63,441 nt of DNA from assembly GCA_021741075.1 (NCBI GenBank), contig JAIOYO010000019.1, forward strand, positions 1-63,441. The letters are read 5' to 3'. Position numbers and translations under genes: made by a program. Positions 62,858 through 63,441 of the stretch are shown piece after piece. The stretch is from Flavobacteriales bacterium. GTDB lineage: Bacteria; Bacteroidota; Bacteroidia; UBA10329. How positions within the stretch are numbered: the first letter of the stretch is position 1; each line of letters begins with the position of its first letter. The notes below the pieces were generated by a model. The model worked only from the letters and a program-made list of their open reading frames with translations. It was not told the origin of the DNA and made no database searches.

Positions 62858-63346
62858 ATGAAAAAGATGATGGCAACAGTTGGAGTGGTAGCACTTTTAG
62901 TAGGCAACAGCTTCGCACAAGAAAAAATGGCCAACGAGCCAGTAAGAATGCACAAAGGCGGTGAACTCCGACAAGAAAAGGGACAGCACGATAAGATGGC
63001 TGATATTCCAAATCTTACTGATCAACAAAAGGCGAAGATTAAATCTATCAAAGATGAAAACCGTAAGAAATGCGAGCCACAACGCGAAGAGATGAAACAA
63101 CTGCGCTCCAAACTCCATGAAATGAAAACATCTGAGAAACCTAATGTTGACGACATCAATTCTTTGATTGATTTATTAGCTTCCAAGAAAGCAGAAATTG
63201 AGAAAGAAAAAATCGCTTCTGAGATTAAAGTTCGTAGCATTTTAACTCCGGAGCAACGGAAAGCCGTAGACGAGAAACACGCAGAGAACATGAAAATACG
63301 CGAGGAAAAGCAGAAGGAGCGAAAAGAATTGCGCGAAGACAAATAA
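62858..63346 (+). CDS. Spy/CpxP-like periplasmic LTxxQ protein
   Basis: 162 residues. Signal peptide (MMATVGVVALLVGNSFAQ), then an all-helical, highly charged protein with two LTxxQ motifs (LTDQQKAKIKSI and LTPEQRKAVDEK) as in Spy/CpxP/ZraP. Such proteins act as ATP-independent chaperones or metal-stress sensors in the periplasm. It follows the cyclase gene by 53 bases and may be co-transcribed. Confidence 0.88.
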   Translation: MKKMMATVGVVALLVGNSFAQEKMANEPVRMHKGGELRQEKGQHDKMADIPNLTDQQKAKIKSIKDENRKKCEPQREEMKQLRSKLHEMKTSEKPNVDDINSLIDLLASKKAEIEKEKIASEIKVRSILTPEQRKAVDEKHAENMKIREEKQKERKELREDK

Positions 63347-63441
63347 ATTCAACTTGAGATTTTGTTTTCCTTCGAACAACAAATTCCACTAATTCAGGAC
63401 ACAGTAATTAAGCAAACATCCAAGGTTCATTAGCCTTGGGT

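Noticed and set aside
63420..63439. Hairpin CCAAGG/CCTTGG at the right edge
   Set aside because: The window ends before any T-run could be seen, so it cannot be called a terminator.

Overview
The window looks like a chromosomal segment of a Bacteroidota bacterium, most likely a Flavobacteriales-type lineage (inference). The evidence is a PorP/SprF type IX secretion protein, a DUF4270 lipoprotein, a Cys-rich HYC_CC_PP-type protein beside a TonB-dependent receptor, two-component 'propeller' repeats, almost no Shine-Dalgarno sequences, several TTG/GTG starts, and many upstream boxes matching TAnnTTTG, the -7 element of the Bacteroidota primary sigma factor. Base composition is moderate to low GC. 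Most of the window is ordinary housekeeping sequence. The accessory material lies at about 30.1-34.1 kb and 59.2-59.6 kb.

Layout. 0-4.5 kb (minus): topA, an arginase-fold protein with degraded metal ligands, then a PorP/SprF gene cut by the window edge. 4.7-9.8 kb (minus): a kinase-regulator-kinase operon whose genes overlap by 1-4 bases. 9.8 kb: tRNA-Phe with a terminator. 9.97-15.5 kb (plus): a tight operon of coaX, an outer-membrane protein, a TPR protein, an LptC-like lipoprotein, a small membrane protein and a CNNM/CBS protein. 15.5-17.3 kb: a PhoB/PhoR-like pair. 17.3-28 kb: glycosyltransferase, CocE/NonD hydrolase, aminotransferase plus mannose-1-P guanylyltransferase, proline dehydrogenase, hybrid kinase, GT11 fucosyltransferase.

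28-34 kb: a large OmpA-type protein, then about 700 bp of debris (an IS256 transposase 5' stub, a 21-bp tandem array enclosed by a long inverted repeat, a GNAT acetyltransferase 5' stub), then leuS, which carries four in-frame palindromic repeat insertions, then an intergenic repeat element before dnaG. 34-44.7 kb: dnaG, recJ, a DUF1295 protein, frr, pyrH, the rplM-rpsI-rpsB-tsf operon, kbl and sod. 44.8-53.8 kb: glmS, DUF4270, a half-length glycogen-synthase-like protein, panC-panD, a flippase-like membrane protein, a lipoprotein, radA and marC. 53.8-56.9 kb: a metal-related operon (Cys-rich exported protein, TonB receptor, periplasmic HMA protein). 56.9-63.4 kb: purN, a START-domain protein, an OmpA lipoprotein, a second copy of the repeat element beside an epimerase stub, a propeller-sensor adenylate cyclase and a Spy/LTxxQ protein.

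The most unusual signals are: (1) the 21-bp repeat array closed by a 23-bp stem whose mismatches are all G-U compatible in plus-strand RNA; (2) leuS with three aligned 40-nt copies of one palindromic element, plus a second palindrome family, all read through in frame, which resembles Rickettsia palindromic elements in behaviour; (3) three truncated 5' gene stubs lying against repeats; (4) apparent pseudo-enzymes (arginase-like and glycogen-synthase-like) kept in housekeeping contexts.
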